In this document: positions 1 to 7,334 of the stretch, piece by piece
Layout of the letters: each line of letters opens with the position of its first letter
How positions within the stretch are numbered: position 1 is the stretch's first letter
Origin: an uncultured Prevotellaceae bacterium
GTDB taxonomy: Bacteria > Bacteroidota > Bacteroidia > Bacteroidales > Bacteroidaceae
Assembly: GCA_946415525.1 (NCBI GenBank)
Contig: CAMKSZ010000004.1
Location: 1 to 41,829, forward strand
Direction of reading: 5' to 3'
DNA: 41,829 nt
Notes under the pieces: model-generated
What the model saw: the letters and a program-made list of their open reading frames with translations, nothing else
The model's database searches: none
What the model was told of the DNA's origin: nothing
Made by a program: the position numbers and the translations under genes

Positions 1-612
1 GAGTCTTCTGAGTACTCAGAGTACTCTGATAACTCCGAGTCTTCAGAAAACTCCGAGACCACAAATGATGCTTCAGCTGTCGATATTCCCGTCCCTGCTC
101 CTGCCAGCGATGTCGTTGCTCCCATCGTGCCTGCCACTTCCAACCCCGACGCTCCTATTGAGGAACCTGCTCCTCCAACCAAGAGAAACTTCACCGGGCT
201 GGCTGTGTTGTTGGGCGCGGTGGCCATTATCGGTCTGGTTATCTTCTTCTTCAATCAAACTGGCGATGAGGAGGGGAATGTAGTGGCGTCGGATGTCTCT
301 CTTACTGCCGACTCAGCATTGGTAGCCGAAAACGATAGCATCTCAACCACAAGCGCATTGCCTGAAAACGAGGCGTCCGACACCATCGACTTCGATGCCA
401 TGAATGCCCAGATTCCTTATGGGGCATACGACATCGTGGCCATCGATACGGTCATCACCGTAGGAAAAGGACAGACGGCTCTCAGTATATCGAAGATGAT
501 GCTCGGAACGGAATATACCATTTATATCGTCGTGGCCAATGATGGAAACGACCAACCACAGCCCGGACAACCTTACAGGATTCCCAAACTGCAACTCCGC
601 AGCAAGAAATAA
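1..612 (+). CDS. C-terminal part of a membrane-anchored protein with a LysM-like tail (5' truncated)
   Basis: The reading frame is open from the first base, so the gene begins outside the window; the GTG at 127 in the ORF track is internal. The visible part starts with a Ser/Glu/Tyr-rich low-complexity stretch (SSEYSEYSDNSESSENSE), continues through a Pro-rich linker, then one hydrophobic segment (GLAVLLGAVAIIGLVIFFF) and an acidic Ser/Thr-rich linker. The last 50 or so residues (VGKGQTALSISKMMLG ... PGQPYRIPKL) resemble a LysM module. This predicts a single-pass protein with cytoplasmic N-terminus and a periplasmic tail that could bind peptidoglycan. In Bacteroidetes such tails often follow an HU-like N-terminal domain, and an HU-CCDC81 protein lies 1.2 kb away, but the N-terminus is not visible here. 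The next gene begins 48 bases downstream, probably on the same transcript. Confidence 0.75.
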   Translation, partial: ESSEYSEYSDNSESSENSETTNDASAVDIPVPAPASDVVAPIVPATSNPDAPIEEPAPPTKRNFTGLAVLLGAVAIIGLVIFFFNQTGDEEGNVVASDVSLTADSALVAENDSISTTSALPENEASDTIDFDAMNAQIPYGAYDIVAIDTVITVGKGQTALSISKMMLGTEYTIYIVVANDGNDQPQPGQPYRIPKLQLRSKK

Positions 613-660
613 CGGCTAGGAGCATAGCATTTCACGATACAACGAAATATTGTCGCCATC

Positions 661-1179
661 ATGCCAGAGGAACTTCAAAAACCGGAAAAGCCTTCGTCTG
701 TCAGTAAAAAAGAGGTACGCAAACAAAGGCTGCTGGAATCTCAGAGTTATCGTATGATGAAAAAGGTGGCGCTCTACATGGACCAGTATTACCTCGATGG
801 GGTGGCTGGACTGGTGCCGGGTGGACTGGGCGACATGGCAGCGTCGGCGCTTGCTCTCGTTCACGTGTATTTCAGTCTCTTCAAGTTGCGCTCCATCCCT
901 CTTACCTTGGCTGTGCTCAACAATGCGATGCGCGATGTGCTCATGGGCATGCTCCCGTTTTTTGTCGGCGATGTCATCGATTTCTTCAACAAGTCGCATT
1001 CGAAAAACATGAAGTTGATCGATGGATATATCAACAACGACCCACTTGTCGTCCATGAACTTCATCGGAAAGCCTGGCAGTCGGCTGCTGTGCTTGTTCT
1101 TCTTATCGTTGCCATTGCAGGAATGGTGTGGTTCCTCATCTGGCTCACCAAAACGCTGGGCACGGCATTATTCTCTTGA
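661..1179 (+). CDS. DUF4112 family membrane protein
   Basis: The protein has 172 aa. The core (YYLDGVAGLVPGGLGDMAAS, later DVLMGMLPFFVGDVIDFFNKSHSKN) matches the DUF4112 pattern: two glycine/proline-rich hydrophobic segments with a GDVIDF-type motif followed by a basic stretch. A further strong transmembrane helix lies near the C-terminus (about residues 140-165). The N-terminal 30 residues are charged and probably cytoplasmic. The function of the family is not established. It follows the LysM-tail gene by 48 bases, and an intrinsic terminator overlaps its stop codon, so it is likely the last gene of that unit. Confidence 0.8.
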   Translation: MPEELQKPEKPSSVSKKEVRKQRLLESQSYRMMKKVALYMDQYYLDGVAGLVPGGLGDMAASALALVHVYFSLFKLRSIPLTLAVLNNAMRDVLMGMLPFFVGDVIDFFNKSHSKNMKLIDGYINNDPLVVHELHRKAWQSAAVLVLLIVAIAGMVWFLIWLTKTLGTALFS

Positions 1180-1213
1180 AACAACAACGTTTCAAGATTT
1201 CTCTTTTTTCTTT
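1174..1213 (+). terminator. Intrinsic terminator overlapping the DUF4112 stop codon
   Basis: TCTTGAAAC and GTTTCAAGA form a perfect 9-bp stem (1174-1182 with 1189-1197) around a 6-base loop, followed by a T-rich tract to 1213. The TGA stop codon (1177-1179) lies inside the left arm. It separates this unit from the convergent FHA gene. Confidence 0.75.
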
Positions 1214-1269
1214 AATTGTGGTATGGGTATTTGTGAGCCGCTTGTGATGAACTGTATGCAAATTCGTCA

Positions 1270-1803
1270 TCAGTCCTCGCTTGAGTCGGCTGTACGCAGG
1301 ATGATACTCGTGGCACCAATCGTAAAAAGTGAGCCGTCCTCGAGCACACGACGCTCACGGTCGCCAAGAATCTCATTGTCTACAAAGGTGCCGGTGTTGC
1401 TCGGTCCGTCGCGAAGCACATATTTCAGCTTGCCGTTCTTGCCTCGCGACACGTTTATCACACAATGCAGCATGTCGACGCTGGGATCGTTGGTCTCAAT
1501 CGGAAGGGTGGTCTTGCTGCCCTTCATGTAGCGGCCAATGGTGTTGTCGCCCATGCGCAGGGGCAGCACTTGCTTGTAATGGAAAACATTCTCGATGACA
1601 AGCAGACTGCCGCAGTTGGCCTCGGTCATCTCCTCCTCAGGGTTCTCCTCTTTCTGCGTGTTGCGCAAATGAGATACCCCCATACGAATACCGAACTGCT
1701 TTCCACAGTTCGGACATTCGAAGACCAATGACTGGCCAGCCTCGTAACGGGTCTCGTCGAAAGTGATGAATTGGTCACATTTCGGACAACGTACTCTCTT
1801 CAT
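1270..1803 (-). CDS. FHA-domain protein with N-terminal zinc ribbon
   Basis: The protein has 177 aa. The N-terminus carries two CXXC pairs (C6/C9 and C30/C33) in the pattern of MJ0042-type zinc ribbons. A fork-head-associated domain spans about residues 70-170, with the conserved GR (90-91), the DPSVDMLH strand with His113, the NTGTFVD turn, and L.DG..F.IG near the end. FHA domains bind phosphothreonine peptides, so a role in Ser/Thr-phosphorylation signalling or protein recruitment is expected; the partner cannot be read from the sequence. No transmembrane segment is seen. The start lies 3 bases after the stop of the HU/SPOR gene, so the two are almost certainly co-transcribed, suggesting a shared role at the cell envelope or division site. 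Confidence 0.88.
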   Translation of the reverse strand: MKRVRCPKCDQFITFDETRYEAGQSLVFECPNCGKQFGIRMGVSHLRNTQKEENPEEEMTEANCGSLLVIENVFHYKQVLPLRMGDNTIGRYMKGSKTTLPIETNDPSVDMLHCVINVSRGKNGKLKYVLRDGPSNTGTFVDNEILGDRERRVLEDGSLFTIGATSIILRTADSSED

Positions 1804-1806
1804 CGG

Positions 1807-2922
1807 CTATTTCACTTCCATGATCCATCCGCTGCTCACAACACCGTCGTTTTGAAGTGTCTGCAACTGGGCAATGGCTTCTTCCTTGTCGGCATAGTCG
1901 CCATAGACGACCATATGGTCGTTCTTATACTCGAAGAGAGCGGCCTTGCGGGCTCCTTTCTCGTGGATGGAGGCAAGGAAATTCTGCGCGTTCTCCAATG
2001 GAAGGCTGCAACCCAGTACCACGGTGAAATGCCCGGGAGTGGGAAGCACGGCCTCTGCATTGAGCGACTCAATGTGCTTGGCCAATTCCTCAAAAGCGCC
2101 TACGATACTGCGTGACTCTGGGGTGGCGGCACTTGTTGCAGTGGCAACTTCTTGTGCCGGTGTCTCAGCCGACAGGGTAACGGCAGCCACTTCCTTCACC
2201 TCCTTCTTGGGGGTGATGGTGGTGAGCAGACTGGCCTCGGCGGGCTGATTGTCGACGATGACATCCTGGTTGGGTGACACCGGACGGGCAAAGAGCAGCA
2301 GCGCCACGGCAGCCACGGCGGTCACGGCGAGGTTGCGCAATAAGCTGACTTTTATACTGATGGTTTTTTCCTCACGCTGATGGTCGGAGGGGGATACTTG
2401 TGACATCATTGTTGCAAGACTGGGTTGGAAGGATGGGTTGGGTGTGATGCGACGGCTCTCCAAGGTGATGGTGCCGGGCTTGTCGGTGTGCTTGAGCACT
2501 TCTGCGAGCAAAGGCATCTCGATGCTGCTCAGACCGTAGAGCATGGGGGTGAGCAGCCCCGACTCGTTGGGCTCGAACTCATAACGGCCCTCGTCGTTCG
2601 AACGGAGCGTGCCAAGGTCGGCAAACTCATAACTGCCTGTGTGCTCAATCTGATTCTTCACCGATTCCACCTCGCGCTCCAGCATCGCCACAGCCTCAGG
2701 ATAACTGATGTCATAGGCATCGGCATACGACTGTGCCAACAACGGGTCGCTCATCGTGAGCTGGGGGTTGAAGCCTAAGGTTCGCAATGGGGGTATGAAC
2801 ATGCTGTCGCGGTCGTCGTAGCGGGCTTCCACATGGTGAGCCATAAAACCACCCAGATTGGGCACGATCACGCAGTCATTGTTCAACAAGAGTATTTCAA
2901 TGTGTCTTCCTAATTCTATCAT
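1807..2922 (-). CDS. HU-CCDC81 and SPOR domain single-pass membrane protein
   Basis: The protein has 371 aa. Residues 1-130 match the bacterial HU-CCDC81 domains (ELGRHIEILLLNN, VPNLGGF, FNPQLTMSD, YEFADLGTL). A disordered stretch leads to one transmembrane helix at about 195-214, then a Thr/Ala/Glu-rich periplasmic linker, then a SPOR domain at about 297-371 (GHFTVVLGCSLPLENA ... DGVVSSGWIMEV). SPOR domains bind peptidoglycan stripped of stem peptides at division sites. HU-CCDC81 is an HU/IHF-fold domain; whether it contacts DNA or protein here is unknown. The architecture suggests a link between a cytoplasmic partner and septal wall. The gene has a near-consensus Bacteroidetes promoter so close to the ATG that the transcript may be leaderless. 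Confidence 0.88.
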   Translation of the reverse strand: MIELGRHIEILLLNNDCVIVPNLGGFMAHHVEARYDDRDSMFIPPLRTLGFNPQLTMSDPLLAQSYADAYDISYPEAVAMLEREVESVKNQIEHTGSYEFADLGTLRSNDEGRYEFEPNESGLLTPMLYGLSSIEMPLLAEVLKHTDKPGTITLESRRITPNPSFQPSLATMMSQVSPSDHQREEKTISIKVSLLRNLAVTAVAAVALLLFARPVSPNQDVIVDNQPAEASLLTTITPKKEVKEVAAVTLSAETPAQEVATATSAATPESRSIVGAFEELAKHIESLNAEAVLPTPGHFTVVLGCSLPLENAQNFLASIHEKGARKAALFEYKNDHMVVYGDYADKEEAIAQLQTLQNDGVVSSGWIMEVK

Positions 2923-2926
2923 GCTG

Positions 2927-2958
2927 CAAAATTAGTTCTTTTTATCGGGAATCACAAA
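2927..2958 (-). promoter_or_regulatory. Bacteroidetes sigma promoter of the HU/SPOR-FHA operon
   Basis: Read on the minus strand, TTTG (2955-2958) is followed after 20 bases by TAATTTTG (2927-2934), an exact match to the -33/-7 pattern of Bacteroidetes housekeeping promoters. The -7 box ends 5 bases before the ATG, so transcription would start at or next to the start codon. Confidence 0.75.
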
Positions 2959-3011
2959 GTTTTATGTCAAAAAATACTTAAAGATTCACAGCCTTCCTTC
3001 CAGGGAGGTGT

Positions 3012-5576
3012 TTATTTGATCTTGGTTACTAAACGCTTCATGTTGGGGTCGGCACTCGAGTTGCCCACCATTACCTCGTAGCGACCGGGAAGCACCCACA
3101 TGGTGTTGGTCTGACTGTCCCAAACCTCGAAGCGCTCACGGGGCATCTCGATGGTCACTTGCCTCGATTCACCTGGTGCAAGCGATACTTTAGCGTATCC
3201 ACGCAAGGTCTTGATTGGGCCATCGTTGTCGCCAATTCGCTTAATATATACTTGAACAGTTTCGCTGCCTTGACAATGGCCTGTGTTGGTGACATTCACT
3301 GTCAGTAGGCCTTTCTTCAACTTGGGCTTGGCGATATCGAAGGTGGTGTAGCTCAGTCCATGACCGAAGGCAAACAAAGCGTCGCCCTTGAAGTAGCGGT
3401 AGGTGCGGCCTGCCATGCGGTAGTCGAGGAAATCGGGTAACTGGCCCACGTTGCGGTAGAAGGTGATGGGCAGTTTGCCACTGGGGTTGTAGTCACCGAA
3501 GAGTACGTCGGCCACGGCCTGACCTCCCGACTCTCCAGGATACCAGGCCTGGAGGATGGCGTCGGTGGTTCGCGTCTCTGGCTCTAGGGCGATGGCACTG
3601 CCCGAGCAGTTCACAAGCACCACTTTCTTGCCTGCGGCATGGAGGGCGGCGATGACCTTGCGCTGCGCCTCGGGCAGTTCAATGTCGGTGCGGTCGCCTC
3701 CCTTGAAGCCTGGGGCATCGACTTTCATCTCCTCTCCTTCTAGGCGGGGTGAGATGCCACCCACGAAAATCACCGTCTCGCAGTCTTTGGCCTCGGCCAC
3801 CACCTGGTCCATGGTGGGAGTGAGTGGATGGATGATGTCGAAATAAAGGGCTGCCATGTCCTTGCTCTGCTGATAGTCGAGTTGGAGGGTGTAGCGTTCG
3901 CCGGCTTTTACCTGCATTTTCCGTTCGGCTGCTTGGATGCGGTCACGACCGCTCCATACATTCACCAAGGTGTCGCCATTGATGATGAGGCGGGCACAGT
4001 CGTCGAACTTCAGTCTGAAAGTCACCTCCTCGTCGTGTGTGGGGCAGAATGTACCCTCATAACGGGCACTGAAGTCCTCGAGCGATACGCCGGGGGCGAA
4101 GACGGTGTTGCCGCCATTGCTTAGGTTGACGGGCTCCGAGTAGGTGGCAATGGCAGCGTGCGACCCCTCAAACTTCTTGTTGTTGAAATAGGTGGCACGT
4201 AGGCCTCTCTGGCCATCGGGTGTGACGATGTCGCCGAAACGGCTCTCATCTACCGTGTTTTTCGTCAGGTCGCAGGCTGCATAGTATTTCACCTGGCCCA
4301 CTTTTTCCCTGATGCCTTCCAGGATAGTGACATTGCTGGTGGGATAGCCAGAGTAGTTGGCCCACTGCATCACCGAGTCGTTGGCATTGGGACCCATCAC
4401 CATCACCCGGCTGTCTTTCTTCAACGGGAGCACACCATTGTTGTGCAACAGTGTCATCGACTCGCGGGCCATATCGAGGGCAAGGCGCTTGTGCGACGGA
4501 CTGGCAATCACGCTCGCGGGCATTTTCTGCCAGTCGACAAGGCTCTCCGAGTCGAAGTCGCCCAACTCGAAGCGGGCTTTCAACAGGCGCTTCAGACTCA
4601 CGTCAATCTCGGCCTCGGTAATCTCGCCGGCTGCCACAGCCTCGGGAAGCGTGCGGTAGTTGCTTCCACACTCCACGTCGGTACCAGTGCGCACGGCTAG
4701 GGCAGAGGCCGCATGGGCATTGGCCGACACGCCATGGCGGCCGGGCTTCCAGAAATCGTCGATGCCGCCGCAGTCGCTGGTCACAATGCCGTCGAATCCC
4801 CACTCGTCGCGAAGGATGCGTTGCAGGTAGCGGGAGTTGCCACAGCAGGGTTCTCCGTCGATGCGCTGGTAGGCACACATGATCTCGCCCACATGGCCTT
4901 CCTGGACGAGTTGCTTGAAGGCGGGCAGGTAAGTTTCCCATAGGTCGCGCTCAGGCAGCGACTCCACGTTGAACACATGGCGGTTCCACTCCGGACCGCT
5001 GTGTACGGCAAAGTGCTTGGCGCAGGCCAGCAGCTTGCGGTAGCGGTGTGAGCCGTCTCCCTGAAGGCCTCGCACGACGGCCAGTCCCATGCGCCCGGTG
5101 AGGTAGGGGTCCTCGCCATAGGTCTCCTGACCACGGCCCCAACGGGGATCGCGGAAGATGTTGATGTTGGGCGTCCAGAACGACAAACTCTGGTAGCGCT
5201 TGATCTCGCCGGTACGCCGGGCGAGGTTGTTCTTGGCGCGGGCCTCGTCGCTGGCGGCATCGAAGACTTTGAACAGCAGGTCGTCGTCAAACGAGGCAGC
5301 CATGCCTATCGTAGAGGGGAAGACAGTGGCGAAACCATTGCGGGCCACACCATGGAGCGCCTCATTCCACCAGTCGAACTGGGGGATGCCCAGGCGTGGG
5401 ATGGCCTTCGACGAACTCATCATCAGCGTGGCCTTCTCTTTGAGAGTGAGGCGGCTGCACAGGTCGGCGGCGCGCTCCTCGGCACTGAGCGAGGCATTTT
5501 GGTAGGGGAAGGGTTGTGCACAGAGTGTGTGGATGCCAAGCAGGAGGGCAAAGGAAAGTAAGATAGGCTTTTTCAT
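3012..5576 (-). CDS. Secreted family 3 glycoside hydrolase with PA14 insert (beta-xylosidase/beta-glucosidase type)
   Basis: The protein has 854 aa with a signal peptide (MKKPILLSFALLLGIHTLCAQ). The GH3 N-terminal barrel covers about 25-335, with KHFAVHSGPE (187-196) and the nucleophile motif SDCGG, Asp268. The GH3 C-terminal domain (about 365-700) is interrupted by a PA14 domain (about 457-588), and a fibronectin-III-like domain closes the protein (about 750-850). Glu613 in LEGEE is a candidate acid/base. The enzyme should remove single sugars from the non-reducing ends of beta-linked oligosaccharides in the periplasm. The KHFAVHSGPE and SDCGG variants resemble xylosidase/glucosidase members from gut Bacteroidetes, but substrate cannot be settled from sequence. 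No SusC/SusD pair or other glycosidase is nearby. It has its own promoter. Confidence 0.92.
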   Translation of the reverse strand: MKKPILLSFALLLGIHTLCAQPFPYQNASLSAEERAADLCSRLTLKEKATLMMSSSKAIPRLGIPQFDWWNEALHGVARNGFATVFPSTIGMAASFDDDLLFKVFDAASDEARAKNNLARRTGEIKRYQSLSFWTPNINIFRDPRWGRGQETYGEDPYLTGRMGLAVVRGLQGDGSHRYRKLLACAKHFAVHSGPEWNRHVFNVESLPERDLWETYLPAFKQLVQEGHVGEIMCAYQRIDGEPCCGNSRYLQRILRDEWGFDGIVTSDCGGIDDFWKPGRHGVSANAHAASALAVRTGTDVECGSNYRTLPEAVAAGEITEAEIDVSLKRLLKARFELGDFDSESLVDWQKMPASVIASPSHKRLALDMARESMTLLHNNGVLPLKKDSRVMVMGPNANDSVMQWANYSGYPTSNVTILEGIREKVGQVKYYAACDLTKNTVDESRFGDIVTPDGQRGLRATYFNNKKFEGSHAAIATYSEPVNLSNGGNTVFAPGVSLEDFSARYEGTFCPTHDEEVTFRLKFDDCARLIINGDTLVNVWSGRDRIQAAERKMQVKAGERYTLQLDYQQSKDMAALYFDIIHPLTPTMDQVVAEAKDCETVIFVGGISPRLEGEEMKVDAPGFKGGDRTDIELPEAQRKVIAALHAAGKKVVLVNCSGSAIALEPETRTTDAILQAWYPGESGGQAVADVLFGDYNPSGKLPITFYRNVGQLPDFLDYRMAGRTYRYFKGDALFAFGHGLSYTTFDIAKPKLKKGLLTVNVTNTGHCQGSETVQVYIKRIGDNDGPIKTLRGYAKVSLAPGESRQVTIEMPRERFEVWDSQTNTMWVLPGRYEVMVGNSSADPNMKRLVTKIK

Positions 5577-5595
5577 TGTAGAGTAGTATTTGCCA

Positions 5596-5627
5596 CAAAT
5601 ATAGCGATATTTTGCGAAACTGGCAAA
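5596..5627 (-). promoter_or_regulatory. Promoter of the GH3 gene
   Basis: On the minus strand TTTG (5624-5627), 20 bases, then TATATTTG (5596-5603). Both boxes fit the Bacteroidetes consensus exactly. The predicted start site lies 10-15 bases before the ATG. Confidence 0.75.
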
Positions 5628-5641
5628 TTTTAGAAAGAATA

Positions 5642-5671
5642 AATGGCGCAGTGCCGGAGCACCGCGCCATT
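5642..5671 (-). terminator. Terminator hairpin after oadB
   Basis: AATGGCGC..GTGC pairs with GCAC..GCGCCATT: 12 base pairs with one internal A/C mismatch and a CGGA loop. Read on the minus strand the hairpin is followed by TTTATTCTTTC. It closes the decarboxylase operon just upstream of the GH3 promoter. Confidence 0.65.
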
Positions 5672-5703
5672 GAGAAAGTGGTATGGTTGTGGTTTGTTTG
5701 TGC

Positions 5704-6861
5704 TTAGCTGAAGAATCCGAGCAACGTACCGGCTGCCACGGCCGAGCCGATCACGCCGGCCACGTTCGGACCCATGGCGTGCATGAGCAGGAAGTTGTGG
5801 CGGTCGTACTCCAGACCGAGGTTGTTGGAGATGCGCGCACTCATAGGTACGGCACTCACACCGGCATTACCGATGAGCGGATTGATCTTCTTGTCGGCCG
5901 GGAGGAAGAGGTTCATCGCTTTCACGAACAGCACGCCGCTGGCACTGGCGATGATGAACGCCATGGCACCGAGCACGAAGATCTTGATGGTATTGAGCGT
6001 GAGGAACTCGCTGGCCTGGGTGGAACAGCCTACGGTGAGGCCGAGGAGAACCACGACCACATCGCTGAGGGCACTGCCGGCGGTCTTGGCCAGACGGGTG
6101 GTCTTGCCACTCTCTTTCAGCAGGTTGCCGAAGAAGAGCATACCAAGCAGTGGGAGGCCAGAGGGCACGAGGAACGTGGTGAGCAGAAGTCCGATGATGG
6201 GGAAGAGGATGCGCTCGGTCTGACTCACGTGGCGGGCGGGCTTCATGTGGATCACGCGCTCTTTCTTCGTGGTGAGCAGGCGCATCAACGGGGGCTGGAT
6301 CACCGGCACCAACGCCATGTACGAATAGGCGCACACGGCAATGGCACCCATCAGGTTCGGACAGAGCTTCGACGACAGGAAGATGGCGGTAGGACCGTCG
6401 GCACCACCGATGATGGCAATACCGGCAGCCTGGTTGGGCTCAAAGCCAAGGGCCAAAGCCACCATGTAGGCACCGAAGATACCAAACTGTGCCGCAGCAC
6501 CGATGAGCACCAACTTCGGGTTGCTGATGAGTGCCGAGAAGTCGGTCAATGCCCCGATGCCAAGGAATACCAACGGAGGATACCAGCCTTGACGCACACC
6601 TTGGTAGAAGATATTCAAGACGGAGTTGTCTTCGTAAAGACCGATCTCTAGACCGGCGTCGGCACGGAAGGGGATATTGCCCAAGATGATACCCAGACCG
6701 ATGGGGACCAGGAGCAGAGGCTCGAAGTCTTTGCGGATAGCCAGCCAGATGAAGATGCCGCCCACCACAATCATGATGAGGTTGGGCAGCGTGGCATTGG
6801 CAAAACCCGTATACGACAGGAAGTCGAAAAATTTTGATGTGATAAAATCCAAGAATCCCAT
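5704..6861 (-). CDS. Sodium-pumping decarboxylase beta subunit (OadB/MmdB/GcdB family)
   Basis: The protein has 385 aa and is strongly hydrophobic, with about ten membrane segments. It carries family hallmarks: GGADGPTAIF (substrate and sodium site region) and NAGVSAVPMSAR near the C-terminus. The beta subunit decarboxylates carboxybiotin on the carrier protein and couples this to sodium export across the inner membrane. With the biotin carrier 4 bases upstream and the OadG-like protein before that, it forms the membrane part of a decarboxylase complex. Methylmalonyl-CoA is the likely substrate because the mutase genes lie next door, but oxaloacetate or glutaconyl-CoA cannot be excluded from this subunit. 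No carboxyltransferase (alpha) gene is present in the window. Confidence 0.93.
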   Translation of the reverse strand: MGFLDFITSKFFDFLSYTGFANATLPNLIMIVVGGIFIWLAIRKDFEPLLLVPIGLGIILGNIPFRADAGLEIGLYEDNSVLNIFYQGVRQGWYPPLVFLGIGALTDFSALISNPKLVLIGAAAQFGIFGAYMVALALGFEPNQAAGIAIIGGADGPTAIFLSSKLCPNLMGAIAVCAYSYMALVPVIQPPLMRLLTTKKERVIHMKPARHVSQTERILFPIIGLLLTTFLVPSGLPLLGMLFFGNLLKESGKTTRLAKTAGSALSDVVVVLLGLTVGCSTQASEFLTLNTIKIFVLGAMAFIIASASGVLFVKAMNLFLPADKKINPLIGNAGVSAVPMSARISNNLGLEYDRHNFLLMHAMGPNVAGVIGSAVAAGTLLGFFS

Positions 6862-6865
6862 AGCG

Positions 6866-7315
6866 CTATCCGATTGTTATCAGGGTGGCACCCTCCATCA
6901 CGGTGTCGCCACGGGTTACTAATACAGAGGTCACCTTGCCATCGTGGTCGGCCTCGATGTTGTTCTGCATCTTCATGGCCTCGAGCACCACCACGGTATC
7001 GCCGTTCTTCACGGTGTCGCCCACACTCACCTTCACCTCGGTGATGGTACCGGGTAGCGGGGCAATGATCTTCGTGCCGGGACCTGCAGCCATCTGGGGC
7101 TTGGCGGCAGACTCCTCCTTGGCGGCGGGAGCGGCGGCAGGGGCGGGAGCGGCGACTGGGGTCACCTTCTTCGGATGGGGATGCTTGGTCACGGCATGGG
7201 CCATCTCAACCTCGATGGGCTTGCCATTGACAATCACTTTGGCAACGTTGCCTTCAATGTCTTCTATCTCTACGGTGTAGTCGATACCATCGACTTTATA
7301 TTGATACTTGTTCAT
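6866..7315 (-). CDS. Biotin carboxyl carrier protein of the decarboxylase complex
   Basis: The protein has 149 aa. The C-terminal 75 residues form a biotinyl domain with the EAMKM motif; Lys115 is the biotinylation site. An N-terminal region of about 45 residues (YKVDGIDYTVEIEDIEGN) is followed by an Ala/Pro-rich flexible linker (45-80), as in MmdC/GcdC carriers. The carrier shuttles CO2 from the carboxyltransferase to OadB. It lies 4 bases before oadB and 19 bases after the OadG-like gene, so these are one operon. Confidence 0.93.
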   Translation of the reverse strand: MNKYQYKVDGIDYTVEIEDIEGNVAKVIVNGKPIEVEMAHAVTKHPHPKKVTPVAAPAPAAAPAAKEESAAKPQMAAGPGTKIIAPLPGTITEVKVSVGDTVKNGDTVVVLEAMKMQNNIEADHDGKVTSVLVTRGDTVMEGATLITIG

Positions 7316-7334
7316 TTTCTCCTATGCTTGGTTA

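Noticed and set aside
5683-6651. 322-aa ORF on the plus strand opposite oadB
   Set aside because: Antisense of a clear OadB gene; composition is charged and low-complexity and no family pattern is visible.
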